Shown in pieces: positions 11,291 through 23,500 of a stretch of 64,000 nt of DNA. Location: the NCBI GenBank assembly GCA_963995525.1, contig OZ023205.1, positions 55,230,767-55,294,766 on the forward strand, in the 5' to 3' direction. Positions within the stretch are counted from its first letter, which is position 1. Each line of letters opens with the position of its first letter. This DNA comes from Escarpia spicata. Taxonomy: Eukaryota > Annelida > Polychaeta > Sabellida > Siboglinidae. The notes beneath the pieces were generated by a model that worked only from the letters and a program-made list of their open reading frames with translations, did not search any database and had not been told where the DNA came from. Made by a program: the position numbers and the translations under genes.

Positions 11291-13357
11291 GGCGCAGCCT
11301 TGGATTGCGCGATCACATACAATGTATTGCTACATCAGTGTAACCAAGCTCTGCGGGAGGTCTCTACCCTTTCGCTACAAGATGAAAGCGAGAGCCTCCG
11401 TACCGCACCATTTGGCTTTTCGTCACTGTTCGACGATCTTCCAACCAAGCTGCAGTTAGCGGAAAAGGTAGTCGGTCGGCAGCGAGAAAACGCTGTAATG
11501 GTCTCAGCACCTTTCGCTGTATCTAGATGCTCGCGTCCTGCCCACATTCTTGGACAGCGCCGACCAGAACTTGCGACGTAAACCTCCTAAGCTTCCTTCG
11601 TACTCACACCTGCGGCCCTTTCTGGCCGCTAGAGGATGCTGTTCGGGCGTTCCTGTCGCGGTCGATGAGGAAGCAGACATAAATTGTGACTGTACTGTGT
11701 CACATGCCTCAGTCACCGAGCAGCCCGACCATTGCACAACCGTCAAGTCTGGGTTCTCCAGGGATACCTCAACAGGCGGTCGTGTTACCTCCTTTATTTA
11801 CAGGGAAGGTGGGGGCTCGACAACCCCTGTTCTGCGATGTCTGGAGACAAAAGAAGTGCAACGAGTGGGTGTGCAATGTTCTGAAGGTCGGTTTCCGTCT
11901 CCGTTTCCGGGAATGTCCTCCCGCGATATGTACCCCTTCACAATTTGTGGACAAAGGCCCCCTCGTGAAGCGGAATGCACTCCTGGCATTGATCGAGACA
12001 ATGCCGCAAAACGATGCTATCGAGATTGTCCACGACACTGGGTCTCCCGGGTTTTACAATCATCTATTCCTCGTTCCGAAGAATCATGAGGATGGAGGCC
12101 TATTCTCGACCTCTCATTCCTAAACACATTTTGGAGATTCCCAGTTCACGATGGAGACTGCAGAAAGCATTTGGCGATCACTACTTCGGGACGCAACCAA
12201 CCGGGTTACCGATAGTTCCTTCTGTTCCAGATTTGGGATCTTATATACGAATTCAGAGCTCTGCCGTTTGGCATCTCTCCAGCACCCTGGTTTTCACCAA
12301 ACTTATGACGGAGATCAAAGTGCTAGTGCACGGAATGGGCATCAATATCTGTCAGTACCTGGACGGGACGACTGGTTGATATACTCGATCGACATCACGA
12401 GATCAGTGCATCCAAGACTCTGTACAAGAGCTCGGTCTCTGCCACACGATGGACCTCCTGATTCACGAGAAGAAGTCGGACTTGATTCCCACACTGAAAT
12501 GCATTTTTATGGGATATAATGTTGACCTTTCAGGTGATTCCAACATCGGAACGATATCACAAAATCACGGAGCTGATTCGATCGTTTCTTCTCCGACAGG
12601 TAGGACGTGCTCGTATGTGGCAGATTCTACTAGGTCTGTTTGCTGCAACAGAGAAACTAGTTCCTGTGGGACATCAACACACCCGCGAAGCCCAACATTG
12701 CATCTCTCAACATTGGGATTTCAATTCATCAACCAGCGACTTGTGGGTACCTCTTTCCCCTACTGCGGAGGAGGATCTCAAATGGTGGATGTCGGGACAC
12801 AATATTCTGAGGCGGCCTCCAGTTACCATGAAGAACCCAGACACACAGTTATTCACGGATGCCTCTAGCATCGGCTGGGGTGAACATTGGAACTCACCGA
12901 CGGTCTCCGGTGTATGAGAAACAACAGAAGAAAGCACTTCACATCAATGTGCTTGAGTTTGAAGCCACACACAGAGCCGTACACCACGGCCTGAGACAGC
13001 TCACAGTCCTTGTTGCGTGTTGTTGTAGTGTCCTACATCAACAAACAGGGCGGGACACGGTCAATATCGCTGTTCAGACGGACCAAGAGGCTACTCCTCA
13101 TGTGTTAGACCAACCGGATAGTTTTACGGGTACGACACATTCCCGGATGATTGAAAGTTCTTCCAGACGTCCTGTCGCGCCCAGCACTGATGTCGGGTAC
13201 AGAGTGGTCTCAACACCATTCTTCGTTCCGAGCACTCACAGAGGAATGTGGAATCCCCTTGTTGGATCTATTCACGAGGCGGAACCATAAACTCCCTCTC
13301 TTTGTCTCCGTACCAGATCCATCGGCCATGGGAGCAGATGCACTGTCAATGAACTAG
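11290..13357 (+). pseudogene. Decayed DIRS-like retrotransposon: gag end, RT and RNase H
   Basis: Pieces in all three frames follow DIRS-type order. A gag-like segment (DDLPTKLQLAEKVVGRQREN) is at 11.4 kb. An RT entry segment (FVDKGPLVKRNALL, then SPGFYNHLFLVPK) is at 11.9-12.1 kb. RT palm text (VFTKLMTEIK and, one frame over, DDWLI) is at 12.3-12.4 kb. An RNase H stretch (LFTDASSIGWGEHWNSPTVSG) is at 12.85 kb, and the C-terminal segment (FRALTEECGIPLLDLFTRR) is at 13.2 kb. DIRS elements encode RT-RNase H and a tyrosine recombinase and lack LTR-integrase chemistry. At least five frameshifts kill the reading frame. No recombinase ORF follows; the copy is cut short by the element at 13372. Confidence 0.8.
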
Positions 13358-13371
13358 AAGGCACTGTAGGC

Positions 13372-14091
13372 CAGGGATGGTTTCAAGTACTCGAGTACTG
13401 GAGTACTTGTGTACTTAAGTACAGCAAGTACTGTACTTGGACTTGCCATTTTGCTGAGAGCAATACTTGGACTTGTACTTGACTGTCAAAGTACTTGGAA
13501 AATACTTTCCCATGTATTTTTTATGTTTTCGTTAATTATTTGGCTCTATCTGAAGGATTGAAAACAAACTGGCTACAGTGAAAGTTACTGTATATTTATT
13601 CTTATTTTGTACAAAGCTTCATAACACGATACATAATCGATGGTGCTTGACTACATGTTGATTGGTTTATATGCATAAAGGGAAGGAGAAGCCCAGACAC
13701 TTACATGCATGTCAGCTGAGATTTGAAGCCATAAGTCAATTACATGGGATAAACTACCACTAACTGATCTCTTGTTCAGCTACAGTGGCTTAAGATATTC
13801 AGAAACCATCAGTTCATTTGTATTGTGGACTTTTGTGGTAGACATAATTGCCTTGGGTTAAAATAATGACTGAATAATAGTCAATTGCAATCTGTTCAGA
13901 ATGTCAGGTATGTTGAAATATAGCATTCAATGTACTTTACTGTACGTGGCAATTTTTTTAAAGAGTATTTTGTACTTGTACGTCTTCATAAAGTACTTGT
14001 GCTTGCTATATTTTTTGACGAGTACTTGTACTTGACAAAACTGAAAGTACTTGTACTTAAGTACATTGTGCATGTACTTGACCCACCCCTG
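13372..14091. mobile_element. hAT-like non-autonomous DNA transposon (MITE)
   Basis: Begins CAGGGATGGTTTCAAGTACT and ends GTACTTGACCCACCCCTG, so the tips CAGGGATGG/CCACCCCTG are near-perfect terminal inverted repeats of hAT type. Subterminal regions are dense in AGTACTTG/CAAGTACT motifs on both ends. Flanks CTGTAGGC and CTGTGGTA could be a decayed 8-bp target duplication (5 of 8). No coding capacity in 720 bp. Confidence 0.75.
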
Positions 14092-16500
14092 CTGTGGTAA
14101 TTACTGCCAAAATCAGCACCAGGTATAGCATATCTCATCCAGGGCTAGGTCTATGTGAATTAATAAAGAATATATAATACAAATTTATTTATACACCATC
14201 AAGTCTACGGCTAATGTCCTGTTAATCTTCAAAATACAATCAATGCAAAATCCTACGTAATTTATATGTAATAAAAACTATATGTAGTAAAATTATGGGT
14301 TAAATTTAATGAAAAAGCAACGATTATCAAAAGAAACTTATCAACTTTTTGCAGCCAAAATGTGTTCTAAAATACATAAAACATATAAAGATATTTGTAT
14401 GTGGTGAAAAGTTTACATTAATATGTATTACATATACACTATTATTTATTAGGCATTTCTACCAAATTATTGTGACTGCGTTTATCTGTTGACGCATGAT
14501 GATAAGACATTAATATTTTGTAATCTTGTGTTTAAATGTAGATATTGACCTTTTTTACTAGGCATATTACATCTAAATGTGCTACATTAATGTTAGAAGT
14601 TTGGTGGTTGTTGGTGTAGTTGTAAGCTTTCAAATAGTACGTCTTGCCCTTTAACCTAGTCTTGATAGTTTTCTGGTCAAAACAGGTTTTGACCAGCTAG
14701 AGTGTAACCCTGTCCTACCAAAAACCGTCACCTTGAGCCTCTCCAAAAACCTCAACCTCCACCCCCTCCCCAAGGCTCGCCAAAAACACCCACCTTGGAG
14801 CTCTCTAAAAACTTCAATTTCCACTCCCACCCTGAAGTGCTTACCAAAAAACAGCCCACTTTCAGGATCTCCACAATGTGCACGTGCCCCCCATTGAGGC
14901 GTAGCAAAAACCGCAAATGACACCCCAAGACCCACCCATCTTCCTTAAATATTGGAGGCTAATCCTATCGCCAGCACCGTTCTTCTTATCTTGGCAGTAC
15001 CAGCGCAGTATAAGACAACACGTCACAACTTATATTCAAGTCTTTGAAGCTCCTTTTGTATTGATATCCACAATTTAAAACACTAAAAGGCACTTAATTC
15101 TGACAGCACCTGACATAACAATTATTGCTATCAGTCTGAAATTGACAGATAAATGAGCACACACGTTTTTAATCCTTTCGCAAAGCTTGCCGATAGACCG
15201 CTACCCTTGTGTAACGCTTTGTCACGCTAACCCAAAGATCCACCCGTGACTTCGTCATAGATGACCTAGTCACCTAATGTACTACACATTTCTGTTGATG
15301 GTAAATTAAGAATTAGTCTTAGTCATCTTGTAACAGCAATAGTATTATAATGTTGTCGACTCTGTGTTGATACCGTGTGAACCGGGAACAATACTGTGTG
15401 TGGAATATGTGGATGCATGCGTGAAAAAAAGGAATATGCCTCAGTACCACTGATCTCTATATGGGAAAAAGTCAAATTACGTGACACTTGGAATGAAATT
15501 TGATGGAAACATTTGATATATCAATCAGCTCAGGTTGGGAAGTGTATGTAACCTCGATCCCACTGAAGACAAAGTAAATCCCAAACCAAGCTTAATCTGC
15601 TCTCTCTTGCAAAGAAATAGCCAATGAATATGTAAGCCAAAAATCATATGTCTACTCTGTTACCAAACTGCCATGATGATCCTAAGGCTGATGTTAATTT
15701 CTTGACTTTACCAGGTCTACATAGCTTGAATAAAGCATAAACAGTTTACTTTGAACCCACTCGGGCAAATATAAGGACCTTTATTCTTAAGACCAAAACA
15801 CTGTGATGATGATAATAGTTGCCCTTGGACTTGATTTGTTGCTCCTTGGTGGGTGTAAACAAGTCAGGCTTCAACTACACTTGTAAGTCAGAGTCCTGAC
15901 ACATTGTCATAATATAGTTTGTAATATTTACCCCAAATAAAAAACAATTTCAATTAAGTTTCAGTTAAATTTTTGACCAGAAAGTCAGATTCTTTATTTC
16001 TAGCAAAAAGCCATCCATTCAAATAATCCTGACAAAGAAAGCTCTGGCAGAAAAGTTTTCAACAAACCGGTATATAAAACAACTGTCAAACAATTGCCCA
16101 AAAGGGAATCATAAATAGCTATGTGCATCAATAAATAAAATGTTTGCATAAATGTTGGTACAGGTGTTTTGCATGAGTCATCAAAGAATGCATAATTCAC
16201 AAAAACGCAAGGTTTGGAAAATGGGAAAATGTACTGATTATTCTTTTGCTGTGTTCAGATTCTTTCACAGAATTATATCCCAAAAAATTCACATAGTTTT
16301 TGTTTATTCGTATAGTGCAGCCTCTATATGCAAATATATAGCAAACTGTAATTGCTAAACAATTAACAATGGCATCATCATAGCACCAAGTCACCAGTTT
16401 CCAGTAAACTATGAGATCTACAACCTGATGTCTTTAACAAGTCATGAAGCAAAGTGAAAGTCTAACATTTAGTAGCATTTTGTGCTCACATTGTCTTTAA
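14092..16500. other. Non-coding; 3' flank of the minus-strand gene
   Basis: Contains a purine/pyrimidine-biased repeated phrase (CCAAAAAC...CACCTTG, 14715-14930) partly echoed near 19890-19990. It also holds AT-rich sequence that could be 3' UTR of the minus-strand gene ending at 16912. No exon recognised. Confidence 0.4.
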
Positions 16501-16509
16501 TTTTATATA

Positions 16510-16559
16510 ATTGTTACATTGTATTATATATATATATATACATAATACAATGTAACAAT
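16510..16559. repeat. Perfect hairpin with AT loop
   Basis: TTGTTACATTGTATTAT (16511-16527) is the exact reverse complement of 16542-16558. A TA dinucleotide tract fills the loop, and a second TA tract follows at 16565. Confidence 0.85.
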
Positions 16560-16911
16560 AATATAATATATATATATATATACACACTACTCAGCCAATC
16601 AATGCAATAAATATATGAACCTGCAACACTTTACAAAATATATTTTTGAACATGTGTTGTAGATTAAAAGGGTTTCTAAGACTAAAATAAAGATAACGTG
16701 AGCATGAAATACTACTAAAGGTATATAATATAGTTTGTTCTACGGTATATGATCCTTAATCATTCAAATTCTCCATGAAGCATTCATCCACACTGCATTT
16801 ATTGTGCAAATTCTATTCATTCACCACTGTCAATATATTAACAACATATTTATTTATACAAATGAGAAATCTTTACTCAACAGCAAGGAAAATGTATCTT
16901 GAACTGGTGGT

Positions 16912-16966
16912 TTAGACAGGTGGTTGATTGTCCTCTGTTTGGTCTCCGTAGAGTTGGGCACCAACA
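16912..16966 (-). CDS. Exon H: probable last exon of PDZ-like gene
   Basis: Follows an excellent acceptor (TTTCTTTTGTTCACAAG, AG at 16968-16967). It codes VGAQLYGDQTEDNQPPV then TAA (stop at 16914-16912), a plausible acidic C-terminus. The intron to exon G would be only 58 bp. Exon G ends in phase 0, while this frame needs phase 2. So either one nucleotide is off, another donor is used, or the other frame (a 29-residue Cys-rich tail) is real. Confidence 0.5.
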
Positions 16967-17024
16967 CTTGTGAACAAAAGAAACACAATGATCAACTTGA
17001 CTGAAGTGTCTGTCTGTGTCTTAC

Positions 17025-17116
17025 TTGAAACAACACCTCAGGGTCCATGTTGAATTCTTCCACGTTTGCGACAAACTTCACCAACATGTTTCTGTCATGT
17101 ACAGCCAAATAGTGGT
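17025..17116 (-). CDS. Exon G of PDZ-like gene
   Basis: Acceptor TTCGTTTGTAG (AG at 17118-17117) and donor GTAAGA at 17024. The exon reads HYLAVHDRNMLVKFVANVEE then FNMDPEVLFQ after a split first codon (phase 1). Its entry phase matches the exit phase of exon F exactly (G|AC = Asp), so F and G join in frame. The family is not recognised. The segment is amphipathic with an acidic end. It is the strongest evidence, with exon F, that the minisatellite-filled region is a spliced gene on the minus strand. Confidence 0.7.
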
Positions 17117-17174
17117 CTACAAACGAACACCGTGTAACTAAATATATTACAGCTCAATATGTATACATATAACA

Positions 17175-17250
17175 CTGTGTGGGTGCGTGTGTGGGTGCGT
17201 GTGTGGGTGCGTGTGTGGGTGCGTGTGTGGGTGTGTGTGCATCTGTCTGT
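17175..17250 (+). repeat. 12-bp minisatellite GTGTGGGTGCGT
   Basis: About five and a half units, followed by GT-rich degenerate text to ~17370. It gives spurious Cys/Gly/Val open frames. Confidence 0.9.
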
Positions 17251-17529
17251 GTGAGTGCATGTGTGCATGTGTGCGTGCATGCTTATATTTATGGTTTTAT
17301 GTGTTTTCATGTGGTGTGGTGTATTTATGCTATGTGTGTACATGCATACGAGCAAGTGTGTGTGAATGTGTGTGTGTGGTTATACAACTACATATGTAAG
17401 TATGCATGCACCAGGTCAAATTCTGCGAAGTTGCAAAACTACCAACTCATTTCAATACAGCTAAACATAAGATTAGATGTTCAGCGAACACAAAGTTCAG
17501 TGACTACTTCATCAAAATGAGGCTAAATC

Positions 17530-17785
17530 TAGCAGTTCCGTGAATTCAAAGTACAGCTGCTGCATCAAAGTGAAGCTATGTGTGGCAGTTCATTGAACTC
17601 AAAGTGCAGCTGTTGCATCAAAGTGAAGCTATGTGTGGCAGTTCACTGAACTCAAAGTACAGCTGCTGCATCAAAGTGAAGCTATGTGTGGCAGTTCATT
17701 GAACTCAAAGTGCAGCTGCTGCATCAAAGTGAAGCTATGTGTGGCAGTTCATTGAACTCAAAGTGCAGCTGCTGCATCAAAGTGA
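17530..17785 (-). repeat. Tandem repeat, ~60-bp unit, intron after exon F
   Basis: Four to five copies of a unit containing GGCAGTTCATTGAACTCAAA and GTGCAGCTGCTGCATCAAAG. It merges into the shorter-unit array at 17786-18130 and shares its GCAGTTCA...AACTCAAAGTG core. Confidence 0.88.
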
Positions 17786-18130
17786 GGCTACATCAGGCAG
17801 TTCAGTCAACTCAAAGTGAGTCTACATCACGCAGTTCAGTCAACTAAAAGTGAGGCTACACCAAGCAGTTCAGTCAACTCAAAGTGAGTCTACATCACGC
17901 AGTTCAGTCAACTAAAAGTGAGGCTACACCAAGCAGTTCAGTCAACTCAAAGTGAGTCTACATCACGCAGTTCAGTCAATTCAAAGTGAGGCTACACCAA
18001 GCAGTTCAGTCAACTGAAAGTGAGGCTACACCAAGCAGTTCAGTCAATTCAAAGTGAGGCTACACCAAGCAGTTCAGTCAATTCAAAGTGAGACTACACC
18101 AGGCAGTTCAGTCAACTCAAAGTAAGGCTA
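17786..18130 (-). repeat. ~40-bp minisatellite derived from exon F 5' splice junction
   Basis: On the minus strand each unit reads approximately TTTGAGTTGACTGAACTGC, then TTGGTGTAGCCTCACTTT. Exon F ends TTTGAGTCGACTGATTTGC then TAG|GTACAGTTTCACTTT. The unit is therefore a diverged copy of the exon end plus its donor and first intron bases, repeated about nine times downstream of the exon. Units keep a GT at the donor position. Confidence 0.75.
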
Positions 18131-18522
18131 CATCTGGCATTCAATGTGAGGCTGCATGTGGCAGTTTAGTCAACCCTCAGTGCAGGTGACTGATCAGTGA
18201 ACTCAAAGACACTCCCAGTTATTGTATGAAAGTGAGATTATAGTTACCAGGTCATTGGCCGACCCTCTTAAAAATGCGTTGCTTTGCCACAAACAGTGGC
18301 AGAGAGTTACAATGTTGATACTTTTCGCAAATGTTCCTTCAGATTTTTATGAAAACGGCATATTTGTGTTATTGGCATCGTCGTCGACAAGACCATAAAA
18401 CACATAGCGACTGAGGCCTCAAAGCTGTCTGGCTATGTTAATATGGAGCTACACATGACAGCTGAGTTGACTCTACACAGCCATATTGAGTTACGGGTAC
18501 TAGAACGAAAGTGAAACTGTAC

Positions 18523-18627
18523 CTAGCAAATCAGTCGACTCAAAGCAGAATGCCTCGTCTACCGCATATATGAAAAAGAAGCGTTGGTCCATAGAGGTAA
18601 TAACGTCTGTCACAGTGAAGTCATTGT
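18523..18627 (-). CDS. Exon F of PDZ-like gene
   Basis: Acceptor TTCTGTGTCTTGTGTTGTAG and donor GTACAG at 18522, phase 1 at both ends. It codes NDFTVTDVITSMDQRFFFIY then AVDEAFCFESTDLL, a well-formed alternating hydrophobic pattern. It joins in frame to exon G. Minisatellites built from its own 3' splice junction (18635-19380) and its own 5' splice junction (17786-18130) sit on either side. Family not recognised. Exon E ends in phase 0 and this exon starts in phase 1, so one exon is missing between 25.2 and 18.6 kb. Confidence 0.7.
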
Positions 18628-18634
18628 CTACAAC

Positions 18635-19380
18635 ACAAGACACAGAAGCGTGGGTCTGTAGAGGTAATAACGTCTGTCGCAGGTGAAGTCATTGTCTACA
18701 ACACAAGACACAGAAGTGTGGGTCTGTAGAGGTAATAATGTCTGTCGCAGGTGAAGTCATTGTCTACAACACAAGACACAGAAGTGTGGGTCGGTAGAGG
18801 TAATAACGTCTGTCACAGGTGAAATCATTGTCTACAACACAAGACACAGAAGTGTGGGTCGGTAGAGGTAATAACGTCTGTCGCAGGTGAAGTCATTGTC
18901 TACAACATAAGACACAGAAGCGTGTGTATGTAGAGGTAATAACGTCTGTCGCAGGTGAAGTCATTGTCTACAACACAAGACACAGAAGTGTGGATCTGTA
19001 GAGGTAATAACGTATGTCGCAGGTGAAGTCATTGTCATCAACACAAGACACAGAAGTGTGGGTCGGTAGAGGTAATAACGTCTGTCATAGGTGAAGTCAT
19101 TGTCTACAACACAAGACACAGAAGCATGGGTCGGTAGAGGTAATAACGTATGTCGCAGGTGAAGTCATTGTCTACAACACAAGACACAGAAGTGTGGGTC
19201 TGTAGAGGTAATAACGTATGTTACAGGTGAAGTCATTGTCTACAACATAAGACACAGAAGTGTGGGTCGGTAGAGGTAATAACGTCTGTCACAGGTGAAG
19301 TCATTGTCTACAACATAAGACACAGAAACGTGGGTCTGTAGGAATAATAACGTATATCTCAGGCGAAGTTATTGTTACAA
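18635..19380 (-). repeat. 68-bp minisatellite derived from exon F 3' splice junction
   Basis: About eleven units. On the minus strand each contains CTTCTGTGTCTTGTGTTGTAG (a strong acceptor) followed by ACAATGACTTCACC and GACAGACGTTATTACCTCTA. That is the acceptor plus first ~35 bases of exon F. Repeat copies carry one extra base relative to the exon (CACCTGCGACAG against CACTGTGACAG), so a decoy exon spliced from a repeat unit would be out of frame. Confidence 0.85.
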
Positions 19381-20547
19381 CACAAGACACACCACACAAG
19401 ATTACCCATTTGGAAGCAATAACAACATCTATTTCATATTTTCATACAATAACTGATTGTCAGTCTAATGCAGTGAAAATGATTATGACTATTATAGAAA
19501 TCTCCAATTCCATTACTTTTACCTTCCATATAAAAATTGAACACAATACGGTTTCTGCTTGTTCTGTTTTACAACCATCTCAAGCCTAACCTATCAACCT
19601 ATCTAATATCCTCCATGACAGGTAAGCTAAATTTGTTTTTTTAAATGTGTTATATAGTTATGATGATATCATCGGATAACCACTCAATTAGTGTTGACTT
19701 TGTCCTGTCGAGATTTTGCTAAAAATGGCAAAAGTGGTCTGGCTCGATATATACAAAAAAATTCACACTTTCACAAGGTACCCCACCCCATCTAACTATC
19801 AACGCCAATCTTATGTATGATCTGAAAAACTACATTATTCAGGCTCGTAATGATTTATTTTTTTGGATGTTCATTTTTTATTTGCAAAATAAGCTTCAAA
19901 AAACCTCCCCCTTGAGACTTCCAATGTATTGCATCCAACTAGTGGCTCACAAAAAACCTCTAACTACACACCCCTTGAGACTTTGAGTGGAACACTTGCC
20001 TAAGCAGGGGGTGTGTACCCATCGCGCCACAAGCCTACACACCTGCTATTAGACCGAGTGCGTGTATTCTTTAAACTATTCACACAGGACATATATGAAC
20101 ATCAACAAACATGATTTGTTGTGGATTAATGAGTATTGGAGGAAGTATTAATTGTAAGTTATAAGGCAGTGAGATCAGACCAGTTGCAACTGGGAGTTAA
20201 TACTGGATGCGTGTTAAATATCAGAGCTGGCAAGTTGTGGCAGGAAACTTGCACAGGACACGAGGTGACTGCATTCAAATTTCTCCGAAGGCAACATTTT
20301 ATACGCGTCACTGATGATGATAAAAACAATTTTGCAGATTCTCTGGACACTGTGCTATCCGCCCTTGTATATCACTAACGTTATGCATGAAAATAGGTGT
20401 TTGTATTAATAGTTTTGAAATGGCAAATATGCGCGAGATTTACAGGTAGCCTTATGGGCAGATGAGATGGATGCTAATAGACGACTCTCACGTTGAATGA
20501 GAATTGACAGAGCTCTATAAAGTGTACATGTTAGAAATTAAACAAGT
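19381..20547. other. Intronic sequence; one unexplained open frame
   Basis: Mostly AT-rich. On the plus strand, 20136-20378 gives an 80-codon frame ending RVTDDDKNNFADSLDTVLSA that looks better than random but has no recognised domain or clear splice sites. I do not call it a gene. Confidence 0.35.
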
Positions 20548-23500
20548 AGTAGAGAGTGTGATGGTGTAGTAGGGAGAGCGATGGTGTAGTAGGGAGTGTG
20601 ATGATGTAGTAGAGAGTGTGATGGTGTAGTAGGGAGTGCGATGGTGTAGTAGAGAGTGCGATGGTGTAGTAGGGAGCGTGATGATATAGTAGAGAGTGTG
20701 ATGATGTAGTAGAGAGAGTGATGGTGTAGTAGAGAGAGCGATGGTGTAGTAGAGAGTGCGATGGTGTAGTAGAGAGTGCGATGGTGTAGTAGAGAGTGCG
20801 ATGGCATAGTAGGGAGCGTGATGATATAGTAGAGAGTGTGATGATGTAGTAGAGAGTGTGAAGGTGTAGTAGGGAGTGCGATGGTGTAGTAAAGAGTGCG
20901 ATGGTGTAGTAGAGAGTGCGATGGTGTAGTAGAGAGTGCAATGATGTAGCAGGGAGTGTGAAGGTGTAGTAGGGAGTGTGATGGTGTAGTAGGGAGTGCG
21001 ATGGTGTAATAGCGGGTGCGATGGTGTAGTAGAGAGTGCGATGGTGTAGTAGAGAGTGTGATGGTGTAGTAGGGAGTGCTATGGTGTATTAGAGCGAGAG
21101 AGATGGTGTAGTAGAGAGCACGGTGGTGTAGTAGAGGGCGCGATGGTGTAGTAGGGAGTGCGATGGTGTAGTAGAGAGAAAGCGATGGTGTAGTAGAGAA
21201 TGTGATGGAGTTGTAGAGAGCGCGATGGTGTAGTACAGAGAGCGCGGTGGTGTTGTAGAGAGAGTGTGATTGTGTAGTAGAGAGTGTGATGGTGTAGTAG
21301 GGAGTGTGATGGTGTAGTAGAGAGAGTGTGATTGTGTAGTAGAGAGTGTGATGGTGTAGTAGGGAGTGTGATGGTGTAGTAGAGAGAGTGTGATTGTGTA
21401 GTAGAGAGTATGATGGTGTAGTAGGGAGTGTGATGGTGTAGTAGAGAGTGTGATGGTGTTGTAGAGAGCGCAATAGTGTAGTACAGAGAGCGAGATGGTG
21501 TAGTAGAGAGTGCGATGGTGTAGTACAGAGAGCACGATGGTGTTGTAGAGAGTGCGATGGTGTAGTAGAGAGTGTGATGGTGTAGTAGGGTGTGTGATGG
21601 TGTAGTAGAGAGTATGATGGTGTAGTAGAGAGTGTGATGGTGCTGTAGAGAGCGCAATAGTGTAGTACAGAGAGCACGATGGTGTTGTAGAGAGTGCGAT
21701 GGTGTAGTAGAGAGTGTGATGGTGTAGTAGGGAGTGTGATGGTGTAGTAGGGAGTGTGATGGTGTAGTAGAGAGTATGATGGTGTAGTAGAGAGTGTGAT
21801 GGTGCTGTAGAGAGTGTGATGGTGTAATAGGGAGTGTGATGATGTAGTAGAGAGTGTGATGGTGTAGTAGGGTGTATGATGGTGTAGTAGAGAGAGTGAT
21901 GGTGTTTTAGAGAGCGCAGTAGTGTAGTACAGAGAGCATGATGGTTTTGTAGAGAGTGCGATGGTGTAGTAAAGAGTGTGATGGTGTAGTAGAGAGTGTG
22001 ATGGTGTAGTAGAGAGTTTGATGGTGTAGTAGAGAGTGTGAAGGTGTATTAGAGAGTGTGATGGTCTAGTAGGGAGTGTGATGGTGTAGTAGAGAGTGCG
22101 ATAGTGTAATAGAGAGTGTGATGGTGTAGTAGAGAGTGCGATGGTGTAGTAGTGAGTGCGATGGTGTAGTAGAGAATGCGATGGTGTAGTAGGGAGTGTG
22201 ATGGTGTAGTAGAGTGTGATGGTGTAGTAGAGAGTGCGATGGTGTAGTAGGGAGTGCGATGGTGTAGTAGGGAGTGCGATGGTGTAGTAGAGAGTGCGAT
22301 GGTGAAGTAGGGAGTATGATGGTGTAGTAGAGAGTGTGATGGTGTAGTAGAGAGTGCGATGGTGTAGTAGGGAGTGTGATGGTGTAGTAGAGAGTGCGAT
22401 GGTGTAGTAGGGAGTGCGATGGTGTAGTAGAGAGTGAGATGGTGTAGTAGAGAGTGTGATGGTGTAGTAGAGAGTGGGATGGTGTAGTAGGGAGTGCGAT
22501 GGTGTAGTAGAGAGTGGGATGGTGTAGTAGGGAGTGTGATGGTGTAGTAGAGAGTAGGATAGTGTAGTAGGGAGTGTGATGGTGTAGTAGGGAGTGTGAT
22601 GGTGTAGTAGGGAGTGTGATGGTGTAGTACAGAGTGGTATGGTGTAGTAGGGAGTGTGATGGTGTAGTAGAGAGCACGGTGGTGTAGTATAGAGAGAGCT
22701 ATGGTGTAGTAGAGAGCGCTGTGGTGTTGTAGAGAATGCGATGGTGTTGTAGAGCGCAATGGTGTAGTAGAGAGCGCGATGGTGTAGTATAGAGAGCACG
22801 ATGGTGTTGTAGAGAGTGCGATGGTGTTGTGGTTAGCACATATGCCTGGCATGCCAGCACTTTGAGTGTAGCAGGGAGTGTGAAGGTGTAGTAGGGAGTG
22901 TGATGGTGTAGTAGGGAGTGCGATGGTGTAATAGCGGGTGCGATGGTGTAGTAGAGAGTGCGATGGTGTAGTAGAGAGTGTGATGGTGTAGTAGGGAGTG
23001 CTATGGTGTATTAGAGCGAGAGAGATGGTGTAGTAGAGAGCACGGTGGTGTAGTAGAGGGCGCGATGGTGTAGTAGGGAGTGCGATGGTGTAGTAGAGAG
23101 AAAGCGATGGTGTAGTAGAGAATGTGATGGTGTTGTAGAGAGCGCGATGGTGTAGTACAGAGAGCGCGGTGGTGTTGTAGAGAGAGTGTGATTGTGTAGT
23201 AGAGAGTGTGATGGTGTAGTAGGGAGTGTGATGGTGTAGTAGAGAGAGTGTGATTGTGTAGTAGAGAGTGTGATGGTGTAGTAGGGAGTGTGATGGTGTA
23301 GTAGAGAAAGTGTGATTGTGTAGTAGAGAGTATGATGGTGTAGTAGGGAGTGTGATGGTGTAGTAGAGAGTGTGATGGTGTTGTAGAGAGCGCAATAGTG
23401 TAGTACAGAGAGCGAGATGGTGTAGTAGAGAGTGCGATGGTGTAGTACAGAGAGCACGATGGTGTTGTAGAGAGTGCGATGGTGTAGTAGAGAGTGTGAT

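Noticed and set aside
20136..20378. 80-codon plus-strand frame (RVTDDDKNNFADSLD)
   Set aside because: Looks better than random but has no domain, splice sites or neighbours to support it.
22829..22868. GTGGTTAGCACATATGCCTG... resembling a tRNA D-arm, repeated at 24785
   Set aside because: The anticodon and T arms cannot be folded. It is better described as the non-repeat tail of the higher-order unit.
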